Shown here: positions 48,527-59,559 of the stretch, in pieces
How positions within the stretch are numbered: the stretch's first letter is position 1
Layout: each line of letters opens with the position of its first letter
Assembly (NCBI GenBank): GCA_910589415.1
Contig: OU342639.1
Location: 33,426,268-33,490,267, forward strand
Length of the DNA stretch: 64,000 bases
Direction: 5' to 3'
Source: Malachius bipustulatus
Lineage: Eukaryota; Arthropoda; Insecta; Coleoptera; Melyridae
Program-made: the position numbers and the translations under genes
Notes under the pieces: generated by a model
Told to the model about the DNA's origin: nothing
The model's database searches: none
Seen by the model: only the letters and a program-made list of their open reading frames with translations

Positions 48527-49290
48527 CTGGAAATAACGGATAAAATATTTAGACTAACACCACCACTCGCTGCGCATTGAAGGAATCAACTGACCAACTT
48601 CGACTGTTTCCAAGAGCAATTACTAATCACCACATGTCCTGAATGTCACGTAAGGTCTTTTGATTATTGTTATTACTATTGTCTGGAGAAAACAGATCTG
48701 ATTGCAATAATTGAGTCTGTCCTGAGAAACATTATCAAATCCCGATCGGATTTCACATTCGCAGACGACCATTACATGTTGACCGTAAGCAAAACTGGTA
48801 CGTAATATTGATAATTGGCAGAAAAATTAAAATGAAATGAGTCATTTTTACAGACTCATTATTTCAGTTCGCGTAATTATGATAAGAAAATGTTGAGGCG
48901 CTCGTAAGTTATACTGAAATGCTGCTAACATACACATACAGGGAAGTTTATTAATGTTAGGTCAATATTGAAGGAAATTTTAATTCTATTATTTTTTGAC
49001 TGCAATTCTGCAGAAGCAAGTGGTGCTCCTAATGCCCTAACATTGGAACTGTAATTTCCCTAAAAATGGTTCCTAAAAAATGAGCAGACCTGCAGGACCG
49101 ATTTTATTGAATTTTTTTTTTGTGATCCTGTACTTGAATTTGCAAAATGTTTTTTGGAAAAATCCATCGTTTGGCTTGCAAAGACCGCTTCGAATGAGCT
49201 GGAACACCCTGTATATTATTATATCGGTTTAAAAATGAGAAGTAGATAATGTAAAATAATACAAAAAATTATATCTTTTTCTGTGTTTTA
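48527..49290. other. Intergenic/intronic DNA
   Basis: No gene found. AACACCCTGTATATT at about 49203 marks a repeat end. Confidence 0.45.
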
Positions 49291-49457
49291 TTATTGTATA
49301 TGTCTTATTTTCTCGATGTACACTACATTTTGTTAGCTTGTATATGTGTGTACATTGTACTAATATTTGTGCGCATGTAGTACGCCTTGACTTGCTACAA
49401 ACATAATTTTATGTATACGTGGTCAAATAAAGATAATCTAATCTAATCTAATCTATC
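49290..49457 (+). mobile_element. 3' end of a non-LTR retrotransposon with (TAATC)n tail
   Basis: AATAAAG followed by TAATCTAATCTAATCTAATC looks like the 3' terminus of a LINE-type element, which often ends in a short tandem repeat rather than poly-A. The upstream 130 bases (TGTATATGTGTGTACATTG..., TTTTATGTATACGTGGTCAAATAAAG) have the character of a LINE 3' UTR. It may or may not belong to the element at 50021. Confidence 0.6.
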
Positions 49458-50020
49458 TCTGAGGTGAAAAATAGAGTTAGAAAGTCAAGAAAAAACTCGT
49501 GTTTATTATTGCGAACCATGATAATCCATCGTCGCCTCTCTGTTATGGTATAATTTTCATTAAAAAACAACATACCTAGGCACTTTCAACTTACAATATT
49601 CGAGCGATTTGTCTAATTATTGACTTACCCAGTCGAAAGGTATACTTTACAAATGCCTAATTAGTATCGTTAGCTTAAACCAAATCAGTACCATTCAGGT
49701 TGCTTTCTAATAGGATCTTCAATGTTTTGGTGTAACCTGGATGAGTAGACTGAACTGAGACAGACTTTTACCTAATCTGATGGATTTTTCCATTTCTTCC
49801 ATGGGCAAGCAAGTATATCAAAGTCGGGTTGGTTTCAATTCAAACCCCAGTCGATTATCTCATCTTGACTTTCTCAGGCTTGAAATTTGGGATTACATAA
49901 CTTGGGCTTTTATTATCTAATCTGTCTCCAATCTCAGCTTGTTTCAAAATGGAATTAACGTCAAATAACTGATCAAGCAGCTAGGTCGAAGCCTCGGGGC
50001 GAATTCAAACGGAAATTCCT

Positions 50021-51660
50021 ATGGTACAGAATTTTTTTAAATCTTCTCTGAACAGGTTCGAGCTGATCGATGTTGGTGACCAAGGGAGGATTGCTGTTGT
50101 CAAAGGATGCCCACAGGGGGGAGTCTTATCTCCACTACTGTGGGACATGATAGTAGATGATCTACTCAATAAACTAAACATCCAGGGTTTTTATATTCAG
50201 GGTTATGCGGACGACATAGCCATACCAATCCTGGGGAAACATGATAAAACCGTATCAGAACTCATGTAGAGAGCTCTGAATTCTATGGAGGAATGGTGCC
50301 GTAAGGTGGGGCTAAGAGTAAACCCAACGAAAAAGGCACTCGTACCCTTCACCAAAAGACGAAATATGGAGTTAAACCTACCATATTTCTTCAACGAACA
50401 ACTGCAGGTGAGCAATCAGGTCAAGTATCTAGGAATTAACCTGGATACGAAACTGACAAGGAACTCACACCTCCAGAAGACTATAGATAAAAGGAAAAGG
50501 GCGTTGATGTCATGCAGAAGGTCCTTTGCAAAAACATGGGGCCTAAAACCACATGTGGTTCATTGGCTATATACAGCCGTGATCAGACCCATAATGACAT
50601 ATATGGATGTCTGATCTGGTGGCCCAAAACCAGCCAGAGACAGGCTAATATGAAACTCCAAGGTGTTCAAAGACTGGCATGCCTGTGCATAACGGAAGTC
50701 ATGAACACCACATCAAAAGCAGTTCTAGAAGCTATACTAAACCTACTTCCTCTTGATACATATCAAAAGCGAGGCGAGAATAGGGGAATATAGGCTGGAA
50801 CAAAATAACTACTGGGGTAAACTTGGACTACTAGGTCACTCCATAATAGCTCATTCCATCAGTGATCCATTACTAGTGATCAAAGTTCTAATCGACTGGG
50901 AAGAATGGAAACAAACGGAAGAGCTATGTCTGAAAAGAGGACTGATCTGGTACACAGACGGTTCCAAAACAGACGTAGGAGTAGAAGCCGGCTTGTATGG
51001 AGTGTTCCCCAGATACAGCATGTCTGTATCATTAGGGAAGCACAATTATGCAAGCCGAAATACATGCAATACTGCAATGTGCCGGAGAATGTATGAGAAG
51101 GAACTATAAGAAAAGGGAAATCTACATACTCTCCGACAGCCAGGCCAGCCTGAAAGCTCTTGCATTATACAAAACCAAATCAAAACTGGTATGGGAATGC
51201 ATCACCGACCTGAACGATCTGGCAAAACAAAACAAGGTAACACTTGTTTGGGCACCGGGTCAGCGAGGAGTAGTTGATAACGGAACGGCGGATGAACTGG
51301 CCAAAGAGGGCGCGGCAGCCGCCTTCACAGGACCAGAACCAATGTTTGGAACTACCAAAAAGATGGTACGTGGCGCGATAGCTAGTTGGACAAGTAACCA
51401 ACACAAAGCATATTGGAACATACCAGGCAACAAACATAGCAAGTTAATGGTAAAAGAACCATCTCCAAAGCTTGCCAATGAACTACTGAATTTAAACAGA
51501 ATGCAAGTTAAAACAGTGGTGGGACTTCTTACAGGACACTGTCACCTGAGACAGCACCTAAAGAAGCTGGGTATCTTCAATGAAGAACCAGCATGCAGAC
51601 CATAGTCTGCATATGAGGAAGACGAAACAGCTTTCAATGGTCCAGCACCTCAGCCTCAAA
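50021..51660 (+). pseudogene. Broken non-LTR retrotransposon ORF2: reverse transcriptase plus RNase H
   Basis: This is a partial polymerase of an I/Loa/R1-type LINE. In order: the RT segment GCPQGGVLSPLLWD and the catalytic box GYADDIAI (about 50105-50220), the thumb-like WCRKVGLRVNPTKK and KYLGINLDTKLTR, then an RNase H domain with YTDGSK, AEIHAILQCA, SDSQASLKAL and a final NGTADELAKEGA carrying the expected acidic residues. A C-terminal LTGHCHLRQHLKKLGI follows. It is dead: an in-frame TAG at 50267, frame changes near 50600, 50760 and 51045, and no endonuclease or N-terminal RT part upstream, so it is 5' truncated. Codon use and GC are higher than the flanks. Confidence 0.93.
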
Positions 51661-52150
51661 TTGTGTAAAGAAGTTCGTGGTGGACGTCGAGCGCTTAGTC
51701 ATAAAGCCCTTTTGACGTGATGAAGAGATAGAGCTCGGATCGAGACGATAAACTTCACACTCAGGTATCTTGAAAACATCATTCATGATCGAGTCCGCTT
51801 TTCAATATCAGAGAAACTTGTGCAACCTTCCAAGAACTTGAAAAAAAAGTTAAAGGTTCCGCAGACTAACCAATAAACAGTTCTTATTAAGTAGATAGCT
51901 CGGAATCTGGTTATAGTACCTGTTCTATTTTGTTTTAATTTTTTTATTGGACATATACATATGCGCATAAATAATATATACAATAGATAATGTTTTAGTG
52001 AAGGCTACCTTTAAATATAGGTTTATTACTAACTAGCCTCAAGTTGCTGCTTCAGTCTAGCAATATGGTTTTATTTACTAATGTTTAGTCCATAATTCTT
52101 TCAATTTTTTAATTTTAATAGACTAAAACCTGCGGATAGGCTACAGAATC
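51661..52150. other. LINE 3' flank
   Basis: The first part may be the decayed 3' end of the LINE (EEDETAF is still readable at about 51614). No gene is seen after it. Confidence 0.4.
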
Positions 52151-53590
52151 TATACAGGGTGCCCGAGATAAGATGTCGATCTAGATATGGATTTTAGTAG
52201 CTAACAGAAATACGATACAAAGTAGCTGAAATTAGAAACAAGATGCATAATTTTATGCTTATTAGGAATCTGATACAAAATTGAGGCGAACTTCAGTCCT
52301 TGATGAAATATCCTGAAAAAAATGGAAAACTGAAGTTTCTTATTTTGGCATTTTTTTTAGTATCAAAAATAAAGTTATTTTTTGTCGGTTTATACAGGGT
52401 GATCAGAAATTCGCGAACTCTCACTGTGATAAAATTCACTTTTTAAGAGTAAATTGTCTTATCGCAGCAGTACTGTAAACATTCTATTTTTCAAAAGAAG
52501 TTACCATTTTTGTAAAAATTGAAGTGGTAACCCTGCATTGAACATGTGAATAAGTTCCGGTTGTTATCATTTTCATCATTTCCATGGCAATGATGGCATA
52601 TCAACATTTTACATGCAAAGGTGAGCTTGCACGGTTGCCAAACTTTAAATTTATTTAAGATTTAGGTATGTTGTTAAATTTTAACATTTTCAGTTTTTCT
52701 TTTTTAGAGGTTTTTATGAAAAATAACTTAAATCATGTAATATTTGATTCAGAGAGTATAGTAGGTTGAATCATTCACTAATTATCGTGGTAATTAAAAT
52801 AATTAGCTTCAAACATGGATGAGGCAAACTCTGTAACTCAAAATTAATCGGATTTAATTGTTTTTACAGATTATCCTTAATTTTAATGGGCTTTATACCG
52901 GCCTGAATTCAGAGTGCGTTAGTTTCAGTCCATCAGAAATTTTCAAAGCCGAATTCCATACATTTCATAGTTAACTTTTATTTTTATCATGGCCTCCAAA
53001 TTGTTTTTTTTTTCATGTCTTTAGGTATAGAAAATTTAAGGAAATCAAACATCTGTTAAATGAAAAAAATCGACATTTTTGCTTCTTTTTCGAAAAAAAA
53101 TTGCCACTGTCGAAAAAAAAGTCATTTGATGTCATAGAACATCATTTCGGTGAATAAATTTTCATTTATTTTTTAAAAAACGAAAAAAAAATGAAATATG
53201 TGATTAAAAAATTCAGTTATTTGACGATAAAATGCTGTTTTTCTCGAAAACAGTTCACGTTGAAGCTTTTGACCGAGAGCACCTTTTTATGTAGAACACA
53301 TTGGCAATTTAAATGTACTTTCATAATGCCAATTTTCCTAGTGCCATGGAAATTAGAGACAAAAATTTCCAAGCAACCCTAAAATCTCCGGCACTGCATA
53401 TGTAAAGTTATTTAAGTCGCGCTAAAAAAGACAATAATATTAATGATATAAGACGTGTATAAATAATACAAAAGTTCAGCTTTATGTCTCAAGCGGTTCC
53501 TGAGATGTCGTCAAAAAACTTTCTTTTTTTTTGACAACCCTGCATCTCGGAAACGTTGGGCTTGCGAACCCATGTTAATAGGAATATTTT
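52150..53590. repeat. Composite repeat region
   Basis: TACAGGGTGCC at about 52154 and TACAGGGTGATCAG at 52393 open repeat segments. 53180-53560 resembles 31380-31560 and the 936-base foldback (TCGAAAACAGTTCACGTT, CCAAGCAACCCTAAAATCTCC). No gene is supported. Confidence 0.55.
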
Positions 53591-53594
53591 TTGA

Positions 53595-53845
53595 TGAGGA
53601 TAACCTCATCTGACCCCTGGCATTCTCCGTCTTCTCCATTGAGTTGCCCTGGGACAAGGGTACAATTAACGTACCAACTGTGTGATAACTCAGGTGATTG
53701 GGAAAAGATAGCGAGTCCATTTTCCCGGGGGAGTAAACCCTCTGCAAAAATCTGGCGCCCGAGCAATCCGTCCGATTCCAGCCAGCTCCGATTCCAGCCA
53801 GTTTCCCGGATAGCCGGGGTTGCCATCACAATAGTCAGGTCATAT
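53595..53845. other. GC-rich island of unknown origin
   Basis: About 250 bases with much higher GC than the surroundings and open frames on both strands (85 and 84 codons). It includes TGGCGCCCGAGCAATCCG, which looks like an LTR-type primer binding site, and an internal tandem CCGATTCCAGCCAG/CTCCGATTCCAGCCAG. No flanking LTRs were found, so no identity is claimed. Confidence 0.45.
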
Positions 53846-53849
53846 TAGC

Positions 53850-54560
53850 GTAGTGGTTTACTGTGAAAATTTCATTTCATTTCGCTTGAAAACGTGCCTT
53901 AGAATGGATTTTTAAACTTAACAAAACAAAAAAAATTGGCGAATTTGACAATTTTGCCTCTTTTCCTGTATTCGCCACCGGCTAACTTTACTTAAAAAAT
54001 ACAATTTCTTACACTGCCTTTAATAAATTCGAAAAAAGTGAAAGGGGAGTGTTGAAAACCGAAAATTTGAAATTTTAGAGAAATAAACGTGATGAAATTT
54101 TTCAGGGTTAAGGGTTATTGGTATAGTTGTCTACTGGAAAAATTTCAGTTCAATTCCTTCAAAAATGTGCTCAGCTCATAAATGGTTATAGAAATTTAGC
54201 CATTTTTACCCTTTTCCTATACTAACGCCACTGATGGCTTATCAATTTTGGTATTTGGTATTTTAACTAAATGTGAGAGATGGTTTATGTGAAATGAAAA
54301 AAATCGCCGTTTTGGAACGGCACTGCCGATTTGATTGACCAAATATGTACATTACCAGACCACTCCTTGCAGCTATCTTATTACCAAAAAAAAAAATCAG
54401 CCCACTAGATTGAAAACTGCCAAACCCAGAACCATTGCCTCATATATGTTTTTTTTTTTAATTTGACATTTGGAGAGACACCCTGTAGAAGTAATGCAAC
54501 TTTAGGAAATTTGTTTTACGAAAATCATCCCTAAGTTTCACAAGAGTAAAAAATTTCGTT
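53850..54560 (+). repeat. Dispersed repeat family D, copy 2
   Basis: Same ordered blocks as 39590-40150, including TTTTGCCTCTTTTCCTGTATTCGCCACCGG, CTAGATTGAAAACTGC and GACACCCTGTAGAAGTAATGC. Confidence 0.7.
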
Positions 54561-54589
54561 CATTAATCTTGAAAGATGAAGCTACAGGA

Positions 54590-55170
54590 GCGGTTTTAAA
54601 ATTTTAGAGAAATAAACATCGTGTAAAAAAATTCGAGAATCTCCGCCATTTTTCTTATTTACTTCTTGAAATTTTTTAGGGTGTAAGAATATTAGTGTAG
54701 TTCTCTACTGTAAAAGTTTCAGTTTAATTTCTTCAAAAATGTGCTCATAAATTGTTATAGAAATTGATCGATTTTTACCCTTTTCCTACCCCCGCCACTG
54801 GCTTATTAATGAAAATAATGTAGATTTTATTACATTAAATCAAATTTCAAGTAATTTTTTTCCAATCCTGTTGATTTAATTTCAAAGTTTTTTCTTTATC
54901 TTGCTCATACAGGGGTTCAAAAAATAGCAAATTTTCCGAAAATTCAAATAGCCACCACTTAGAAACGGCTCGATCGATTTTGCTCGAATGCAATACCTGA
55001 CCACTTCTTGTAGATGTCTTACTCCCACAAAAATTCAGCCTCCTAGATTGAAAACTGCGACCTGAAATTATATGACAAAAACCGGATTTCTGGAATTTTG
55101 AAAGGGCACCTTGTAGAAGTAACGCGACTTTTGGAAATTTTTTCAACGAAATTCTAACGTCATCCCAGAA
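54590..55170 (+). repeat. Dispersed repeat family D, copy 3
   Basis: Third copy, directly after the second: CCGCCATTTTTCTTATTTA, TTTTACCCTTTTCCTACCCCCGCCACTGGCTTATTAATG, CTTACTCCCACAAAAATTCAG and GGGCACCTTGTAGAAGTAACGCGAC. It closely matches the second half of copy 1. Confidence 0.72.
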
Positions 55171-55624
55171 TTTCATAATATATATTCACAATAGTGTATT
55201 TTTTTATTAAAAAATACACTTAAAGTTACGGCCAAAACAAGAAATTTAGATTTTTTTGACTAATGGCGCGCAATGTGGAGTGTAAATTTTGGAACGTTGA
55301 AAATGTGGGACAAGTGGGATATTTCTAAATCTCAGATTCCCCTCGCTCCTTTTTCTTGATATTAGCAGCATTCTCACCGTGAATCTAAACTTCTTGCCTC
55401 TATTATAAAATAAATACGAAAAACGGTAAAAAATTTGAAACAAATTTATCAAAGAAGGATTTCTTGAAGACAAATTGTCAAGAGGCATTTGTTTCCGGAT
55501 TCTAACTTAAAGGGTAATGAGACAGTGTTTGACAACTCTCTAATTACTATTAAAAAAATCAATGAAAAAGTAATGAGAAGCAATAAGAAAATTATAACTT
55601 TAAAAATATTTTTCTACTCCTAAC

Positions 55625-55850
55625 CTTTAATATGCATATTAAATATGAATCACCAATCACCAGTGCTTTAATGGGTCTCATTAAGATACAAATTTTCATT
55701 AAAGCACTGGTCAAACTATCCAATGGCAGAGGAGCATTTGCAATCGAATCGGTTCCTTTTCGCTCGCAATCGGGTGGGTCCAAGCCAACCGAAGTCACAG
55801 AGTTGTCATACTCACGACAAAAATTGCCTTGTGATATAAGTTCTGTATTT
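55625..55850 (-). CDS. Candidate orphan exon, gene not recognised
   Basis: The acceptor is a textbook pyrimidine tract (TTTTTTTTCAG) at 55851-55852, and a weaker donor AAG/GTTAGG is at 55624. It has 75 open codons after one completing base, e.g. ISQGNFCREYDNSVTSVGLD and PPDCERKGTDSIANAPLPLD, with locally higher GC. The last third overlaps a perfect 15-base inverted repeat (55659-55673 and 55697-55711), so the exon may really end earlier. Its phase does not match the exon at 48386. No domain recognised. Confidence 0.5.
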
Positions 55851-55899
55851 CTGAAAAAAAATTCTGAACGTTTATTTAATTTAGAACATAAGTAACATT

Positions 55900-56370
55900 C
55901 CAAGAAAATTTATGAAGATTTTATGTTACCTTAATTAATTTGATAGGTAGGTATATCGTGTAAAAGATAAGAAGATAAAGTATTATATTATTCGTAGTGC
56001 TCCGTGATAGTATTCAAAGCGGCAACGCTGCGACCGTCGCGTTGCGCAGGTAAACAATATCGTAATTATTGGCTGTCAATGTAATTGAAATTATTATTAA
56101 TCTCAAAATCTAAGCGTAAAATTCGGAATTCGAACTTCGCATAATAAAAATTACGCAGTAGTGAGTAGTGCCCTTTAAACTTGATACTAAAATATGTCTC
56201 AGCAGAATAATCTTAGCGACGAAGAGAGAATTTGGTACCTAATATGCGTAAGCAAATAGCAACCTATCTTAACCTCAATGATCCGCAATTGTACACGGGT
56301 CATTGTTAAAATATATAATTTTTTAATCTTTTCTATGAAATAAAAAAGGGTCGTAGAAAAAATAGTGTAT
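55900..56370. other. Intergenic DNA
   Basis: AT-rich with a short GC patch at about 56030-56050. No gene seen. Confidence 0.4.
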
Positions 56371-56459
56371 GGAACTCGCAGATAATGGCTATTAATACGC
56401 TCTTATGATGGTTAAGACTCATACTCGCGTATTAATAGCCTTCATTATAAGCTCGTTGC
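56371..56459. ncRNA. Pre-miRNA-like hairpin candidate
   Basis: An 89-base hairpin: a perfect 14-base stem GGCTATTAATACGC / GCGTATTAATAGCC (56387-56400 and 56427-56440), a 26-base loop, and an outer stem of about 16 bases with small bulges (GGAACTCGC-AGATAAT against ATTATAAGCTCGTTGC). Size and shape fit a microRNA precursor, but a small inverted duplication is equally possible. The strand is unknown. Confidence 0.35.
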
Positions 56460-58264
56460 ATAATATACTATTACATTTAATTGAGCACACCGTTATTATT
56501 TATGTTAAAAAACAGCTAATTATGAAAATAATTGACAAAAAGTAAGTGCGCAATTTTTATTAATGCCATATGCTAATACATATCAGGTAGCTAAGCACAT
56601 ATCTATTATATTATAAATTTCGAAAAAAAATAATTAATGCCTTTGTGATTATTATAGAAAATTAATCATAACTACAATAAAGCGCGATAACTAACTAGAT
56701 ACCTAGCAGACATTGTTTACTTAAAGTCTATTGTTATGAAATAAGTTTCGCGAATTCTTCGCAATAAAAAAAGTACATTCAGACAAAACGTATCGGCTTT
56801 AATACATATATCACACAGGATTAGTGTCATAAATGCTAGAAAAATGCCACATTAGACGGCGGTGTAGGTATAAATAAATAGCGAATGTTTGCGAAAGACT
56901 TTCAACTCAAATGGATTAATTATAATTTCTTATCTTTATAATAATTGTTTCATTCAAAAAATTGGTGTATCCCCAGTAATATTTTTATTAGGTATACATA
57001 TAGATACTAACTACCAGAAAATAGATACCTACAGTATGATACATAAGGAAAAATCATAATGAAGCGGAACCATAAAATTATAATCAAATCGCTGTAATAA
57101 AATAAAAAAAGGTTTGATATAATTTGAAAATGATATCGCGTTGTTTCTCTCAGGACTTCGGACTTCCACCGAGTTCGTTTAATAAGCCGAGAAAGTCATT
57201 ACTCATTGGTACTGGGAACTTTGATTGCGCCATCGCCGTCAATGACAGCGAAAAGAACCAAACTTTTTGTAACTGGGAAACCAAACTGCAGTTTGAATTC
57301 TTTTTCTCTACACAGGGTGCCTATAATTCTTTATCTTGAGGTTCAATTTAATTATTTTTAATGGCATGTCCAGTTTTTCGTTACATTTTTTGATTTGTTC
57401 TTATATGGTTTTTGTTTTATAAATTCGCTCAATTTTTTCATATAAAATTTAAAAAAAATCACCGTCTAGAGCAGTCGGTTTTTGGGACTCTTCCTACTAG
57501 AGACTGGTTTGTAAGTGCTAGACTCCTGGCCGGCAGGCCCGGCTCTGATGATGAGGTGGTCCAGATACAAAAAGTAATTTATTTATTTTCAATAATAAAA
57601 TTCATATGGCTAAAAAAAGGAATTCAAATTTTTCAGCCTTTTCAGTATATTCCAACAACGACTGAAGCTATTGTATCGGGTGTTCAATAATTAACATGTC
57701 TCGAGTTGGCTTTGGAGATAGAAACGTATGTCATAACTTAATTTTCTATTAATATAGAATAGTAGACTTAGTAGACTAGTCTATTCGACTTTTTATTATT
57801 GTGATCCGCTGTCACGGTTACTAACCTGTAACTGTTATTTGTTTCGAGTTGTTTCAAAATAATTGTAATTTCACTGCCGCTTCTTAGTCGCAAATCATCG
57901 GTATTTCATCCGTAACTGTAAATAATTCACTAGATATGGTTGTAAACAGTGTTTCTCGCACATGGATGTCTCAAGTAACAGGGACATTAGGAACTGTCAC
58001 TGCTACCTCATTTTGTTCTCCCAACTCTACTCCAGGCACAATGAAATTGACTTAATGTAAACAATATAATAACGTTAGTGACATTTTAGAATTATTGATT
58101 TACTGGAGGCCTTTCTTTTTTTAAAGGAAAAGGTTAATTAATAAAAATAAATTGCCAGATAAATAGCTGAAGTTTGGTTATTCATTTATATTGTTCAAAT
58201 TAAAAAAAGCGCTCGCGTAAGAGCGAAAAACTGCTATATTTATTACTATGCATATTACTACTAA
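56460..58264. other. Intergenic DNA with two weak coding-like patches
   Basis: 57149-57290 on the plus strand follows a good acceptor (GTTTCTCTCAG) with a protein-like frame (DFGLPPSSFNKPRKSLLI), and 57475-57570 has a GC-rich frame (TLPTRDWFVSARLLAGRPG). Neither has a convincing donor or family. The rest is AT-rich. Confidence 0.35.
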
Positions 58265-59200
58265 ACAGGGTATTTACTGTAAGGTTAACCAAACTTCACA
58301 GGCTGATTCTTCAGACTAAAATAAACAAATTTCCCATCAACGTGTGTCCGGAATTGCACCGTTTTTGAGATACAGGGTGTCGAAGAAATATTCTACTTCC
58401 AGTTTTTTGACGATATCTCGGGAACCGTATGAGATACAATGTTCAGCTCTCATACACGCTATGTGCTCACTGATCCCCTTATTTTCGCCGTAAAATAAAG
58501 GTCTAAGAAAAATTCAGTGACGTAGATTTAGGGTATTTGGAGGGTTTCGACCCTCTAATTTCTACGCCACTGGAATAAATTTTAAGCCGCGCCTTTGAAC
58601 CATTCATGTTTTCTACACCAAAAAATACTGTTAACGGCTCTAAAGTGAACCGTTTCCAAGAAAAATGTCATTTTATGAGAGAAAACATTAATTATAGGAA
58701 TAAGTTTTCACTTACTTAAATTTTTTTAAAATGCTGTTGAAAAATTGTTAAAAAAAGGTGATGTTTTCTCTCATAAAATGCCATTTTTCTCGGAAACGGT
58801 TCATTTTAGAGCCGTTAAACTAAGAGTACCTTTTTGGTGTAGAAGGCATGGACGGTTCAAAGGAGCTGCTTAAAATCGCATTTATTCCAGTGGCGTAGAA
58901 ATTAAGGGGTCGGAACCCCCCAAAATACTCTAGATCTACGCCACTGAATTTTTTTTAGACCTTTATTTTACGGCGATAATAAGGGGATAAGTGAGCACAA
59001 TAGTGTGTATAAGAGCTGAAAATTGTATCTCATACGGTCCCCGAGATATCCTCAAAAAATTGGAAAAATAATATTTCTTCGACACCCTGTATCTCAAAAA
59101 CGGTGCAATTCCGGACACACGTTAATGGGAAATTTTTTGTTTATTTTAGTCTGAAGAATCAGCCTGTGATGTTTGGCCAACCTTAGAGTAAACAACCTGT
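58265..59200. mobile_element. Foldback element, about 936 bases
   Basis: The ends are ACAGGGTATTTACTGTAAGG and CCTTAGAGTAAACAACCTGT. The arms contain, in inverse order on each side, GGCTGATTCTTCAGACTAAA, TGTGTCCGGAATTGCACCG, GAGATACAGGGTGTCGAAGA, CTACGCCACTGGAATAAA and TAACGGCTCTAAA-TGAACCG. The centre is near 58735. Relatives are at 31030-31560 and 53180-53560. Confidence 0.87.
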
Positions 59201-59214
59201 GCTTATAGTATGTA

Positions 59215-59540
59215 TAGTTATGGCGACCATAACAAAAACAAAAGTTGGCTATGAAAACTCTGAGATCTAGTAGACTTTGACAATTTTTGAAATGGCAAAT
59301 GGATTGCATTTGACCACCTATGTAAGCCTACAAAAAGCATTTCCTAATTTCCAAAAATAAGAAAAATATAGCAAAAACAAGAAATCTCGAGTTTTCAGTT
59401 TTTTCAGGATATTTCAGCAACGACTGAAAATATCCCGAATTTTTTTTTAGATTATTACTCAGCATTAAAATACTCAGCTTTGCCACAATTTAATCGACCT
59501 TGTATCTCTGCTGATAAGCGAGATACCCATGGTTAGCCTC
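59215..59540 (-). repeat. Dispersed repeat, copy B of the 13010-13370 family
   Basis: Inverse copy of the 13010-13370 sequence, directly next to the 936-base foldback. It ends near GACACCCTGTAAA at 59550. Confidence 0.6.
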
Positions 59541-59559
59541 GAAAAACGGACACCCTGTA

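Noticed and set aside
53575..53848. Opposed 84- and 85-codon frames
   Set aside because: Both lie in the GC-rich island where stops are rare; no domain and no splice signals.
13122..59309. Similar short peptides at 13122-13352 (plus) and 59094-59309 (minus)
   Set aside because: They are encoded by two inverse copies of one dispersed repeat, have no domain, and differ by stops and indels outside the shared part.
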